From Hyperoodon ampullatus (Eukaryota; Chordata; Mammalia; Artiodactyla; Ziphiidae): a stretch of DNA of 64,000 nt. The stretch covers positions 31,996,425 through 32,060,424 of the forward strand of contig OX457061.1 of the NCBI GenBank assembly GCA_949752795.1. Reading direction: 5' to 3'. Position numbers and translations under genes: made by a program. The notes beneath the pieces were generated by a model. The model did no database searches and was not told where the DNA came from. It was given only the letters and a program-made list of their open reading frames with translations. This document shows, in pieces, positions 11,066-22,079 of the stretch (positions are counted from its first letter, which is position 1; every line of letters starts with the position of its first letter).

Positions 11066-12199
11066 TTTCTGCATGAGGAAAGACCTCCAGACCCTACACA
11101 CATTTCTCTCTCAGCATCAGAGGCATAGAATTGGCCTCTCTCTTTATTTGCCTGATTTTGAAAACATCTCTTTTGTTCATCAAGACCTTCAAGATCATAT
11201 ATCCCCTTCTCTGAACACCGCTCCCGGCACCCCAGACGGAGTTAGAGGCTCTCTCCTTGGAAAGAGAAACACCACACTCCTTGCACAAACTCACAGCATA
11301 CGCTGTATTGCAACACAGAGCCATCCTCCCATGCATTCGTTTTGTGCCTGGTGTGTGCAGACTCCTTAGTCCTTTCTCCCAGATGAATCAAAGCTCCAAG
11401 AGAGTGAGCAGCAAGTGGGGAGCAGCCAGTTGCATGAGCCCGGAGGTAGCCAGGCTTCCAGCAATGAGTGAACTGAATGCCCTGTGGAATTTCACCAGCA
11501 GCTCCTCAGACAGGTCCAGACGAGTGCCCGCCTGCCACATTCCTGCCTTTATCATTAACCGCACTCCATGGTGACTTCCTTCAACATGTGAGGCAGCGCC
11601 TGCCTGTCTGATAACCCGGCTTCCTTCTGGAAAGGATTTCCTTTGGCCTGGGTGCATACCTGGCCCTGCAAGAGTTAACCACCAGGCGGGCCAGAGCAGG
11701 AGAACATGAGGTTTCCATTAACTGGCAGTATGCGAACAAGTGGCACAAGCATGGATTATGCGGTAATAAAAACACACTGTGCAGTATGTATGTCAGAGGC
11801 CTCACTTCTCTCCTTCCCTGCCTTTCACTCCAGCACAGAGAGAGCCTGCCCTTGCTGCTCAGGTGCTAGATTGTGGCCAAAGTGGGTATCAGACTCTTCT
11901 CCCAACTTGCTTTAATCCTGCTGGCCGTGCTCATTGTGTTCTCAAAAGACACAGATGGAAAGAAAGAGTGCCAGAGGAACTCACACCTTTTCCCGGGAGA
12001 AACCCTGAGTGAACCAGTTGGGAGACAGAGTAAGAAAGTGAGAAGGAGACAGAAAAAAAGAAAAGGGTCAGGGGAGAGACAAAGAGGGAGGGAAAGAGAG
12101 AGGGAAGATGGGAGGGATGGTGAGAAAGATTGCAGAGACTGAACTTAAGGGGGGACAGTAGGATGGAACGTACCTGAAACCACATCTTCTGGAAAAAAA
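11066..12199. other. Unclassified DNA ending in a purine-rich tract
   Basis: Some short L2-like words occur before 11400 but are too weak to call. No gene is visible. From 12003 to 12141 the plus strand is almost all A and G. Confidence 0.4.
12003..12141 (+). repeat. Purine-rich low-complexity tract
   Basis: About 140 bases of mixed GA, GGGA and AAAG units with few pyrimidines. It yields lysine/arginine-rich open frames that are artefacts of composition. Confidence 0.75.
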
Positions 12200-12238
12200 C
12201 GAATTCACACATATGGAGAATTTACTGTATGACAGGTA
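12200..12238 (-). repeat. MIR fragment, first half, split by LTR
   Basis: 'gagaatttactgtatgacag' is the start of an antisense MIR that resumes after the LTR at about 12904. Confidence 0.65.
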
Positions 12239-12903
12239 TGATGGTTAATTTTATGTGTCAGTTGGACTCATCCACAAGGTGCCTAGACATTTGGTCAAAC
12301 AATTCTCTGTGTGTCTGTGAGGGTGTTTTGAATGAGATTAACATTTGAGTCAAAGACTGAGTAAAGCAGATTGCCCTCCCTAATGTGGGTGGGCCTCATC
12401 CAATCAACTGGAGACCTGAACAGAACAAAAAGGCTTAGCACAGGAAACTCTTTTCAGTCTTCTGTAATGGCCTATCTGGGAAAATAATCTAAAAAAGAGT
12501 GGATATATGTATATGTATAACTGATTCACTTTCCTGTACACCTGAAATTAACACAACATTGTAAATCAACTACACTCCAATAAAAATTTTTTTAAAAGAA
12601 GAAAAAAAAGAGAAGGCTGAGTAAGTAGGATCTCCTCCCGCCTGACTGTATGAGCTGGGACATAGTTCTTTTCCTACCTTTGAATTCAAACTGAAACATC
12701 AGTGCTTCTTGAGTCTCAAGCCTGCTTGCTTTCAGACTGGAACTGACACCACTGGCTTTCCTGGGTGTCCAGTTTGCCAACTGCAGATCTTGAGACTTCT
12801 CAGCCTCTGTAATCACGTGAGCCAATTCCTTTTTAAAAATCTATATCTATCAATCTATCTATCAACCAGTCTATCTTCTGTTTCTCTAGAGAACCCTTAA
12901 ACA
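12239..12903 (+). mobile_element. MLT2-type ERVL solo LTR, split by an L1
   Basis: It opens 'tgatggttaattttatgtgt', continues 'tttggtcaaacaattctctg', 'tgggtgggcctcatccaatc', and after the L1 'gcctgactgtatgagctggg', and ends 'tgtttctctagagaaccctt'. This order is that of MLT2A-type LTRs of the ERVL group. It lies in a MIR, with near-matching 5-bp flanks (aggta and aggca). No internal retroviral sequence is present, so it is a solo LTR. It is old, because placental mammals share the family. Confidence 0.85.
12436..12610 (+). mobile_element. L1 3' end nested in the LTR
   Basis: 'tagcacaggaaactc', 'taatggcctatctgggaaaa', 'gattcactttcctgtacacc' and 'ccaataaaaattttttt' are the artiodactyl/whale L1 tail. 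It interrupts the LTR at 'aaaaggct' (12428-12435), which reappears as 'agaaggct' (12611-12618), a likely target duplication with one mismatch. The copy is severely 5'-truncated. Confidence 0.85.
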
Positions 12904-13030
12904 GCAGGCAGTGTACTGAGCTCTTTATATATTATTTCATAGAGGCTTAGACACTTTCTGTAACTTGTCATACAGTTAGTAAGGGGAATACATTTCCAAC
13001 CAAGGTCTCTCTGTGTCTACATAATCTCAT
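12904..13030 (-). repeat. MIR fragment, second half
   Basis: 'ggcagtgtactgagctcttt' and 'atattatttcatagaggc' continue the antisense MIR from 12238. Joining the halves restores the usual MIR order. Confidence 0.7.
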
Positions 13031-13279
13031 CTCCCTTTTTTTTTAGTTTTAGGGTTGCCCAGCCACATAAAGGTGAGAGAACCCTTACATTTTTAGTAGC
13101 AAGTGAGTAGAAGTTCTTTGATTATTTCCCTTCCTTGGAGACAGAAGATGTAAAAGACCAATTGCTGGGACACAGCACCCTGGAGATCTCCAGAAACTCA
13201 GCCCCATGAGACTCAACACCCTAGGAATGGGGGTGGCTTTCTGAACAGAGGTCATTCTGGGGTTCAGAAGCTCTTATTC
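13031..13279. other. Unclassified DNA
   Basis: No feature recognised. Confidence 0.4.
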
Positions 13280-13604
13280 AGACCACAATTGTTTACTAAG
13301 CACCTACTATATGTCAGGTGCTATAATTTTGATAATGAAGAAACAGATAAATAGAACAGCATCTTCCTTGTGGAGTCCACAGTATCCTTAGGGTGCATGA
13401 AAGACACAAAAGGAATATAAATGCTGTGGTGGAGATGTGCAAAGTGTGTGCAAAGGTCCATAGCAAAAGGAGAGATCTACCTTGGTGGTTTAGTGGGAGA
13501 GCCAGGTGAAGAAGTGGGGACAAGGCAGAGTAAGGAATCCTTGCTTGAAGCCTCAGTGATGGCAAGGCAGATTTGGACAACAGAAAGTAACTAGCTTGGG
13601 TGAA
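13280..13604 (-). repeat. L2 LINE fragment, antisense
   Basis: 'tttactaagcacctactata' and 'tgtcaggtgctataattttg' give the reverse complement of the L2 3' end. The following sequence is compatible with more L2 but is diverged. Confidence 0.65.
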
Positions 13605-13605
13605 C

Positions 13606-13772
13606 AGTGGTTCTCCACCCTGGCTACTCAGGGGTTGATTGAAATCCTACAGATGCCTTAGGGCCCACTCCCCAAATCTCTGGAGGTACATACAGTCTGA
13701 ACCACAGTACTTTTAAAAAAAATCTCCCCAGGTGATGGTAAAATGTTGCCAGGATTGAGGACCATTGGTGTG
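13606..13772 (+). mobile_element. MER5A-like hAT DNA transposon
   Basis: Starts cagtggttctccaccctgg and ends 'ggattgaggaccattg', an imperfect terminal inverted repeat pair. In between, 'gatgccttagggcccactcc' and 'atctccccaggtgatggtaa' are MER5A landmarks. It sits between antisense L2 pieces and so probably inserted into L2. Confidence 0.85.
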
Positions 13773-13970
13773 CTGCCCAGAGTGCATCTGGGTTAGAGTG
13801 AGAGATAAGGCTGGAGAGTAAGGAAGGACACAAATATGAAAGGCCTCGGATGCCACTCTAAGCAATCGGAACTTCCCCTGTGGGCATGCAAGGTTTTCAA
13901 ACAGGGAAGTGACCCTACTTATAGGAAATGAGTCAGCATAATGGTGAAGCCTTGGTAGGCTGAGTCTCCG
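13773..13970 (-). repeat. Probable L2 continuation, antisense
   Basis: 'gaaaggcctcggatgccact' and 'ttttcaaacagggaagtgac' resemble the inner part of antisense L2 after the MER5A insertion. Confidence 0.45.
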
Positions 13971-14094
13971 GGGAAATTCTGGCTTCATCGTCTCTGAAAG
14001 ACTGACAACCTGTGTTTAGGAAGATACAATTGGTTTAACTCTTTCTTTGGTGCACGTGACCAGAAGTCCTGTGTCATTCTGGGGAAACCAGTTG

Positions 14095-14245
14095 CCTGGC
14101 AGCCGGGCCCAGGTTCTGATCCCACTGCAGGTACAATACTAACTTACTTAGGAACCTCAGCCAGAGCCTCCCCTCTCTCTGGTCCTCAGCTCCCCACACC
14201 AAACACCAAGGAGATTAAACAAGTCAGTGCTTCTCTATGAGGTTG
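14095..14245 (+). repeat. MIR SINE, diverged
   Basis: 'cctggcagccgggcccaggt', 'tctgatcccactgcaggtac' and 'ttacttaggaacctcagcca' fit the central part of MIR. Confidence 0.55.
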
Positions 14246-14689
14246 GTAGTATCTGGTCACTTGGATTTGTCTTTAGCCAAAATGCTACATGAATTTTTAC
14301 ATTTAACATGGCAATGAAGGAGATATCATGGTTCTGGTCGATCAATCAGGTCTAGGTTAGGAGAGGTTGGGGAAGGGTGAGTCAGGGAATTTCAACTGGT
14401 TAGTGCTTTCTTGTTTCCTTTGGTCTCTGACCGGGTGTCAGTTGAGTTCCTGCTATTGATATATTTAATCTGGAGGGTTATTGCTTAGGTCAATGTGCCC
14501 CCCAAATAATCTACTTCTCCCTCATCAGGGTCTCCATGAGTCAATGACTCAACCTAGTCTGTTAAGATGGAGAAGAACCCAGATTTAGAGATGCCCTGTT
14601 CATTCCTGTGGGCTTTGAGCCAAGAGTAGCACTAGCTTGGAGGAGGCCATCTCACCAGCCTCCCTACCCAGGGAAGATGCCCCAACCCA
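14246..14689. other. Unclassified DNA
   Basis: No gene or recognisable repeat. Confidence 0.4.
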
Positions 14690-15310
14690 CCCACAGCAAG
14701 CCCAGAAGAATCTTCCAGAAGTTGTTATCATGCACATTTAATGGTTCCTCGTTGCCACAAACCAAGCCCAAGTTCTCAGTCTTGAAGACTTTCTACAATG
14801 CTCCTCTATCTGATTTGCCAACCTCTTCTCTTAACAGGTCTTTACAGCGCCCTGCAGGTCAGGCACATAGAACCGCTTGTTTATTTCCAAGGACGGCCAG
14901 TCTCTTTCATGCATTCAGGTCTCAACCCATATAGTTCCCTCTGTTTGGAATGCTCTTCCCTTACCTTCTCTACCTGGGAAATGCTTACTCATACTATAGG
15001 CCCAGGTAACATGTCACTTCATTCATTTATTGAGGACCTAATCTGTATTCCAGGAAAAGTGCCAGATACTTGAAGGATGAACAAAACAGAATCCTTTGGT
15101 AATAACTCTGGTCTTTGTAACCCTCTTCCCTTTGCTCCTGACTTTGTCACTTTATGGTGATTATCTGCTTATATTTCTGGATCTCTCTCTAAATTATAAT
15201 CTCCTTAAGAGTCAAAGTGTCTCTTACTTACCTCTGTATCCATAGCTCTGAGCTCAGGGCCTGGCACAGAGTAGGGGCTTAGTGGTATTTGCTGAATGAA
15301 CGATTTATTT
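14690..15310 (+). repeat. L2 LINE, long 3' portion
   Basis: Sense L2 landmarks appear in order: 'tttctacaatgctcctctat', 'cctctgtttggaatgctctt', 'aattataatctccttaagag', 'ctctgtatccatagctctga', and 'ggcctggcacagagtagg' ending 'tgctgaatgaa'. A short inserted antisense L2-like piece lies near 15020-15090. The reading frame is broken. A small GA repeat follows at 15320-15341. Confidence 0.8.
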
Positions 15311-15429
15311 GATAAATGAATGAGAGAGAGAGAGACAGAGAATGTTCCAAGTAGAGTGAGGATTGCTTTAGCTCTTGGGACTGCCACAGGTTGTAACAAT
15401 GAAGAGACCCTTTGCATCCCTTAGTCCGG

Positions 15430-15560
15430 ATTAGGAGAGCTTGGAAGAGACCTTCCTTGATCACTGAGCCCTTACAGATGAGAAACTGAGACCAGACCAA
15501 GGAAGGCGCTTGTCTAGATGGCCAAATGACCAGCAGCTGGTCCTCTGCTTTTCCCACACC
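15430..15560 (-). repeat. MIR fragment, antisense
   Basis: 'cttacagatgagaaactgag' is the MIR antisense core. The rest is diverged. Confidence 0.5.
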
Positions 15561-16049
15561 AGCTGAACTGGCAGCCCGACTGGCTGTAACTCTATCATCC
15601 TCCCTCCGTGGGACCCCTCAGTTCTGTCTAGCTCCACTCTCACAAGCAGCATGCAGCCCTGGCATCATTGCCTTGGAATATGATCACCGGTTTGGTTGCT
15701 TTCTTCCTCTGTCTATTTGATATGGGCGGCCAGGAAGACAGTGCTGACGAGGCAGTCTTAAGCCCTGCACTGACAGAAATCAGGTGTCCTCGCTTCATAA
15801 AAGAAACATTAACCAAGCCGATGGGAGCTGGAAGCAGAAGTGCTGACAAAGATGTAAATCCCAAGGATTATATGGGGCAAGGAGAAAGCAGCGTTCTCTC
15901 CTTATTTAGAGGCATTCTGGGGCTTGCAGACAAGACAGAGAAGAATGAGAGATGCCAGGGATGAAGGCCACCAGGGAGGAAGTCTCAGCTGCTCAGCTGA
16001 GGGGATCAAGAGAGAAGGAACGATTAGGAAGGCCAGCATCCCCTCCTCT
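15561..16049. other. Unclassified DNA
   Basis: Open frames of 64-98 codons overlap here. None resembles a known protein, and no splice context stands out. Confidence 0.4.
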
Positions 16050-16300
16050 CTATCCCCACAGCACCTTCCAAGTCCTTACCAGCTCTCTCCTGGACCCAAG
16101 CCTCCCTGCTGGTTCCTTCCTGGCTTTGCTGTCTTCAGCCTCAATCTGTCCCCAGCCTGGTCCCCACATGGCCATCTGGTGGTCTTTCTAAATTACCTGG
16201 CCGTAATTTAGATATCCTTGATTAAAATCCTTCAGTGGCCCCCTGTTTCTCAGATGGCATAGAAGACCTCCCTAAACCCCTTCCTGATGCCCAAAGACAG
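16050..16300 (+). repeat. L2 LINE fragment
   Basis: 'tggccatctggtggtctttc', 'ttgattaaaatccttcagtg' and 'gccccctgtttctcagatgg' match the L2 part that precedes its 3' end. Confidence 0.65.
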
Positions 16301-16504
16301 CCATTTCCCCCAGAAGAGGGGTTCTGTTTTCACTCATCCTGTGGGTCAGAGAACCTCTGGCAAAGAAAAGATTCAGGAGACAAAGGTGGATGCTTTGCTG
16401 GCAGGAGTGAGCCCTCTTTCTAAAAGAACCACCTTCCTTCCTAACCTACACATGCACCTCCCATTCCTCTCAAGGGAAAGTCAATTCCAGGGAGCACTCA
16501 GTGA

Positions 16505-16680
16505 CTGAGGCACTGTGCTCTCTGCCCAGACTCTTCTGAGGCTCCGGGAACTCAGACATGACCGGATGCAGTTCCCACCTTCAAGGAACTCAAAGTCTGG
16601 TGGAGGAAAAAGTAGTACAAACAAATAATTACGACAAGGAATTAAATGCTATTCTAGAAGTCTGTTCAAATTGGTCTGGA
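16505..16680 (-). repeat. L2 LINE fragment, antisense
   Basis: 'cagttcccaccttcaaggaa' and 'ctcaaagtctggtggaggaa' match antisense L2. Confidence 0.55.
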
Positions 16681-18060
16681 GGGGGAGGGGGAAGGGGGCC
16701 AGAGACCAACTCTATGAGGAGGAATTGGGAATATTTGGGCTTTGTGGAGGATTAGACATTTCCCAGGAAGAAAAGAAGAGAAGGAGCTGAAAAGGCTTTC
16801 CCCATATTATAAACCATGTGGTTCAAAGACTCACAGAAGGCAGCTGTGGAATGTTTGGGAAGGAAGGTCTAATTAAATAGAGAGTGGGTGGGGAGGGAGG
16901 GGGCCAGGCAAGAGATTTGAGTGGATGTAGGACCTCACATAGTGTCATCAGGACTCTCTTTCTCCCCTTCCCACTGCCCCTTCCCCTTTCCATCCCTATC
17001 TATTGCCCCTCTCTCATCTCTTCTTCCCTGACACTGGCCTCATCTTTTGTTTTAAATGTGGAGGAGCATCTTCCACATAAAGTGGTGGGAAGGAAGGTGG
17101 TGTGTATTGAGGTAGCTTCAGGCTTCCATCATCCCAGCTGAAGGAACTCTGAAGGAAGATCTTCTTTCTCACTGCTTTGTTAATCCCCAGGAAGAATTCA
17201 GACTGACCAGTTTGAGTCATGTGACCACCTCCAGGACCAAACCCTGGTCCCCACTATGGAGGATATATTTGAGCAAGCCTGGGTAGCGTAACTATGGCAA
17301 AAGTTAGGATTGCTGGTCTCTCCAAAATCACACAGAGTCAGGGAGGAGCAGTTCCCCAAAGGGAGGAGGGTTGCTGTAACCAGAAGAGGGGGAGAGGGTT
17401 TTCAACAGATAACGCTAAAGATTCCACTTCATTTGTGGATTCCCCTCCTCCAGGGATACTGTGGTGACTCTCTGGGAATACCAGGGATTTCCTGACCTCT
17501 TCATCCCGGGGGATTTGTACATAACATCTCCTCAATGAACGTTTACTGGTGGCTATTTTGGCATATCAAAGAAAGGAAAATAAAAAATCAAGATAGAGGT
17601 TAAAGGAAAAGATTAATAATGTGGCAAGCTGAAGTTCTGACACCGTGTCAGCTTTGAAACAACTCATTTGGAAGAAATGTCTTGCTGCCCTTGGTGAGTC
17701 TGAAGAAAGAATAAGAAGACACTCAAAGAACATGTGGAGCGTGTGCAGCTGCATCTACACCAGGAAGCAGAGCTCAGCTGAAGAGCTGCAGTCAGCATCT
17801 GAGATAGGAGGAGCCTGTCCTGGCTTTGATGCTGGAGGGATAATGGAGCCACAGTGCAAGCACAGGGCCTTTTATTGACAGGGTAAAAAGAAGCCAGCTG
17901 GGGTTTGTCTATAGCTGAGCTTCTGATTCTATCCCATCCTTCTGAAGAATACCCTCTTTGTTCCTTTGCTGCAGGTGGCACCTGTCATTACAGGACGTGG
18001 AAATAGGATAAACAGCCCTGAGCTCCTTAAGTGATGCCCCTTCCTCAAATGAGTTGCAAA
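16681..18060. other. Unclassified DNA with purine and pyrimidine runs
   Basis: No gene or confident repeat. G-rich runs occur at 16680-16700 and 16885-16905, and a C/T-rich run at 16960-17030. Confidence 0.4.
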
Positions 18061-18078
18061 CAACTCTCCAAGTTATCT

Positions 18079-18115
18079 TTCTTTCTCTCTCTCTCCCTCT
18101 GTCTCTTTCTCTCAA
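18079..18115 (+). repeat. CT-rich simple repeat
   Basis: A (CTTT)/(CT)n tract about 37 bp long. Confidence 0.75.
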
Positions 18116-18873
18116 TCGGAGAATTCAGCTGAACAAGGAGGATGGTGATGGTCACAGAAGTCTGTGTTCTAATAAAGTGCCACTCATTTTGGTTACAAGA
18201 TGACAGTCTCAACTTTGCTACCACCTCGCCTCCCATAACAGATCCCTAAAAATTATAGAAAAAGTATAAAAGAAAAAAATCAATTCAAAATGAGGCCCCA
18301 AACCAAGATGTGAAGCCCTCAGTGGGTCCAGAAGCAATGAAGGATCCTTTGAAAGCAGGAAGTAGGTGGGACTGGTGTAAAAATGGACACTATAATCCAA
18401 AAGGCACAAGTGAAGTCCTACTGACAGTTTTCTATTTGTGCAGACGGGGTAGAAACAAAGGAGAGGAGAAGACCAGGGTGATGGACCTGGTGTGTCCAGC
18501 ACATCAGTCTGACGCCCATTCCCTCCCCCAGGGCAGCTGGCCACTACAGGGTTGTCTGCTTCCATGAAGAAGTGATGTTGTGGGAATTTGGATTGGAAAA
18601 TTAGGCAGGACCACAGGTGGCTGACAGCACCCAGGAGGAAGAAGAGTTTCCACACCCAGAAGACAATCACACAAAGTGTTCCAGAGATGGGTCTCACCCC
18701 TCCCCAAACCTCACTGCAAAGGGCAAGATCAATCCAGGAAGCGTGTCCTACTCCTCCTTTCACAGACAGTCTGTGTGAACACACAGAGCAGAGCCAAACA
18801 GAGAAACTCAGCTGCAAAGAGGGATGCATGATCCACTCTCACCAATAATCGAGGAATGTCATCACCATGATAG
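18116..18873. other. Unclassified DNA holding the window's longest open frame
   Basis: On the minus strand 18218-18829 stays open for 203 codons. The predicted protein has aromatic- and leucine-rich stretches but no motif or family I recognise. No promoter, start context or splice support is evident, and an overlapping 86-codon frame is open on the other strand (18588-18848). It could be an unrecognised old repeat. Coding is unlikely but not excluded. Confidence 0.3.
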
Positions 18874-19605
18874 AAAAACAGCAAACTTATTGTACAGCCA
18901 TTACGGAAAACAGTATGGAGGTTCCTCAGAAAACTGAAAATAGAATTACCATATGATCCAGCAAAACCACTCCTGAGAGTATACCTGGACAAAACTATAA
19001 TTCAAGAAGATACATGCACCCCTATGTTCATAGCAGCACTATTCACAATAACCAAAACATGGAAACAACCTAAATGTCCATCAACAGATGAATGGATAAA
19101 GAAGATGTGGTACAATATATACAATGGAATACTACTCAGCCATAAAAAAGAACAAAATAATGCCATTTGCAGCAACATGGATGCAACTAGAGATTATCAT
19201 ACTAAGTGAAGTAAGTCAGAAAGGGAAAGACAAATACCATATGATATCACTTACATGTGGAATCTAAAATATGGCACAAATGAAGCTATCTACAAAACAG
19301 AAATAGACTCATAGCCATAGAGAACAGACATTTGTTTGCCAAGGAAGGGGGGAGGGGGAGGAGGGACTGGGAGTTTGGGGTTGGTAGATGCAAACTATTA
19401 CATGTAGAATGGATAAACAACAAGGTCCTAATGTATAGCACAGGAAACTATATTCACTATCCTGTGATAAACCATAATGGAAAAGAATACAAAAAAGAGT
19501 GTACATATGTGGATGACTGAGTCACTTTGCTGTACAGCAAATATTGGGATAACATTGTAAATCAACTATACATCAATTTTTTAAAAAAAGGAAAAAAACA
19601 GCAAA
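18874..19605 (+). mobile_element. 5'-truncated L1 with target duplication
   Basis: The body runs 18886-19593 and is L1 3' sequence in sense: 'gaattaccatatgatccagc', 'acctaaatgtccatcaacag', 'actactcagccataaaaaag', then 'attgtaaatcaactatacat' and an A-rich tail. The 12-bp aaaaacagcaaa flanks it at 18874-18885 and 19594-19605. It contains no ORF1 and only the non-coding 3' end. Confidence 0.93.
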
Positions 19606-19869
19606 TTTAAATCCAGAGCCTATACCCAGCAACTCGGAGGGATAGGAGTAAGCTAAACAGTACTATAGAATAAGGAAAATTTAAATTACAGTCAGAAGTG
19701 AAAGGACTTATATCCATAAAACACCAGCTAGAGATCATGAAAATAAGAAATTTAGACAGTGAACAAAAAGGAAAAAAACAGCATATCAGTTGAATGGTAG
19801 AATGGACACATTTGAAAAGGGAAGTAGTGAGCTGGAAGACTGAGCCCAGGAATTCTCTTAGAATGCAGC
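19606..19869 (+). repeat. Older L1 fragment
   Basis: A-rich sequence with 'gtagtgagctggaagactga', typical of the ORF1-proximal region of L1M elements. It seems to resume after 20520. Subfamily uncertain. Confidence 0.5.
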
Positions 19870-20262
19870 AAAAAGGAATAAGGAAGTGAAATAAGTGAGA
19901 CAGAGAAAGACAAATGCTGTATGATCTCATTGATACGTGGAATTAAAAACAGAGATCAGATTGGTGATTGCCAGAGCAGGGGGTAAAAGGTGGGGGAAAT
20001 GGGTGAAGGTGGTCAAAACCGGTACTTATTTCCAGTTATAAGATAAATTAAGTTCTGGGGATGTAATTTACAGCATGGTGACTAGTTAACAATAGGGTAT
20101 TGTATATTTGAAAGTTGCTAACAGAGTAGATCTTAAAAGTTTTCATCACAAGAAAAAAAATTTGTGTCACTATGTGAGATGATGGATTTTAAAAAAATTT
20201 TATTGAAATACAGTTGATTTACAATGTTGTATTAGTTTCAGGTGTACAGTAAAGTGATTCAG

Positions 20263-20296
<34 letters not shown>

Positions 20297-20515
20297 GATC
20301 TTTTTTACATTCCCTTCCATTATAGGTTATTACAAGATGTTGAGTATAGTTTCCTGTGCTATACAGTAGGTCCTTGTTGGATAGAGATGATGGATGTTAA
20401 TGAAACTTATTGTGGTGATCAGTTTGCAATATATACATATATCAAATCATTATGTTGTATGCCTTAAACTAACAGAATCTTATATATCAATTATATCTTA
20501 ATAAAACTGGAAAAA
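19870..20515 (+). mobile_element. L1M 3' end, split by an antisense L1
   Basis: 'gaaagacaaatgctgtatga', 'ttccagttataagataaatt', 'tatatttgaaagttgctaac', 'gtagatcttaaaagttttca' and 'atcaattatatcttaataaa' form the 3' UTR of a middle-aged L1M in sense. It is interrupted at 20188-20383. Confidence 0.85.
20176..20395 (-). mobile_element. Antisense L1 tail nested in L1M, with target duplication
   Basis: The body at 20188-20383 starts with the complement of the A tail and reads 'acagttgatttacaatgttg', 'ttagtttcaggtgtacagta', 'cctgtgctatacagtaggtc'. The 12-bp gagatgatggat is repeated exactly at 20176-20187 and 20384-20395. An (AT)n(AC)n microsatellite lies at 20264-20297. Confidence 0.93.
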
Positions 20516-20978
20516 AAATGCAAAAAAAGGAATACAGAGTTTAGGATAGTTAGAGAAAGATTAAGAATCATGAGAAATAAATTTAAAAATTTCTAACATC
20601 CATTTAAAAGGTGTTCCAGAAGAAATGAATATTTAAAGAAATTACAGAAGACCCCAGAACTAAAGGTAAGACTCCACAGATTTAAAATGCTCAGTAAGAA
20701 CCAAATAACATCATCCATACAAATTGTAGAACATCAAGGGGGAAAGAAAACCAGAAAAAAAATCCAGAAAAAGGACAGGAAATTCAGCTATAAAGGAAAA
20801 GAAGTCAAATTGCCATTAGCCATTGCTTTAGCTACAAAAAAGTAAAAAATTAGAAGTTCTAGTTGAAAATTACGTCAAGTCTAGAATTCTATGGCCAGCC
20901 AAAATTTCACTCTAGAGTCAAGGCAAAATGATACTTTCATTGATATAGGGCCTCAGAAAAACTTATGGTCCACATTCT
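20516..20978 (+). repeat. Older L1 (L1ME-like) fragment
   Basis: 'taaaaggtgttccagaagaa', 'aagaccccagaactaaaggt' and 'gaattctatggccagccaaa' match the early ORF region of old L1M elements, heavily mutated. It is probably continuous with 19606-19869 before the younger L1s arrived. Confidence 0.65.
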
Positions 20979-21289
20979 CAAAAAAAAAAAAAAAAAGAAA
21001 AAGGGTTACTACAGGCTGTTTTACAAGAAGGAGAAAAACTAATTCAGGAGGGAGAGGTGAGCTGCATGATGAAGCAATGATGAGTAAAAGAAAGAAATAA
21101 AACTTCCTGCTAAACCTAATGTGTTGATTATTTCAATGTAGATTGTAGACTGGCACATGGGTTAAGAGAGCACAGGAAGAAAAATCACATTAATACTCTT
21201 GTTTTCAAAAGGGCAGGATATAAATGTTCATATATATAGTTTATAGAAAATATATTGAAATATGTGTAAAAATATCTTAAAATATTTTA
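20979..21289. other. A-rich tract and unclassified AT-rich DNA
   Basis: It starts with a run of 16 As near 20980. No gene. It may be part of the surrounding L1 relics. Confidence 0.4.
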
Positions 21290-21384
21290 ATGCCTAACAC
21301 CAAAACTAGCTAGAGACATCACCAAAAATCTACAGACCAATATCCCTCATGAATATACATGCAAAATTTCCCTCTCTCTCTCTC

Positions 21385-21419
<35 letters not shown>

Positions 21420-22070
21420 TAGCACACTTACTACAGCACCATTTAAAAAGGATTATACACCTTGACCAAGTGAGATTTATCCCAACAATGCAAGACTGTT
21501 TTAACATGCCCAAATCAATGGAATACACTATATTAATAAAATAAAGGACACACATTTTGTAACAATATCCAAAAGTGCAGAAAAAAAGCATTTGTAAAAA
21601 ATCTAACACCCTTTCATGATGAAAATGCTCAAAAAAACTAAGAATAGAAAAGAACCTCCTCAATCTAATAGAGTATCTGTGAAAAGCCAGCAGCTAACAC
21701 CATACTTAATGATAAGAGACTCCATCCTTTATCCCTAAGATCAGGAATGAGACAAGGGTGGCCACTCTTGTCATTTCTATTCAACATTATACTGGATATT
21801 TATTATATTAAATACTCAGAGTAGGCAAATCTACAGAGAAAGAAAAGGTAGATTAATGGTTGCCTAGGGCTAGGAAAGGGGAGAGACTGATTGCTATTGG
21901 GAACAAGGTTTCTTTCTGTGGTAGTAAAAATATTCTACAATTAAATTATCAGGTGATGGTTGCATAACTTTACAAATATAGTAAAAACCATTGAATTGTA
22001 CACATTAAATGGATAAAATTTAGGGTATGTAAATTTATATCAATAATGCTATTAGGAATCTAACGTTAAC
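21290..22070 (+). mobile_element. L1 ORF2/3' relic with internal microsatellite
   Basis: 'acagaccaatatccctcatg', 'gattatacaccttgaccaag' and 'atgagacaagggtggccact' come from the reverse-transcriptase region of L1 ORF2. 'aggtgatggttgcataactt' comes from an L1M 3' UTR. Many stops and a deletion leave it non-functional. Confidence 0.85.
21370..21419 (+). repeat. Compound (CT)n(TA)n(CA)n microsatellite
   Basis: About 50 bp with three successive dinucleotide phases inside the L1 relic. Confidence 0.9.
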
Positions 22071-22079
22071 TACCAGAAG

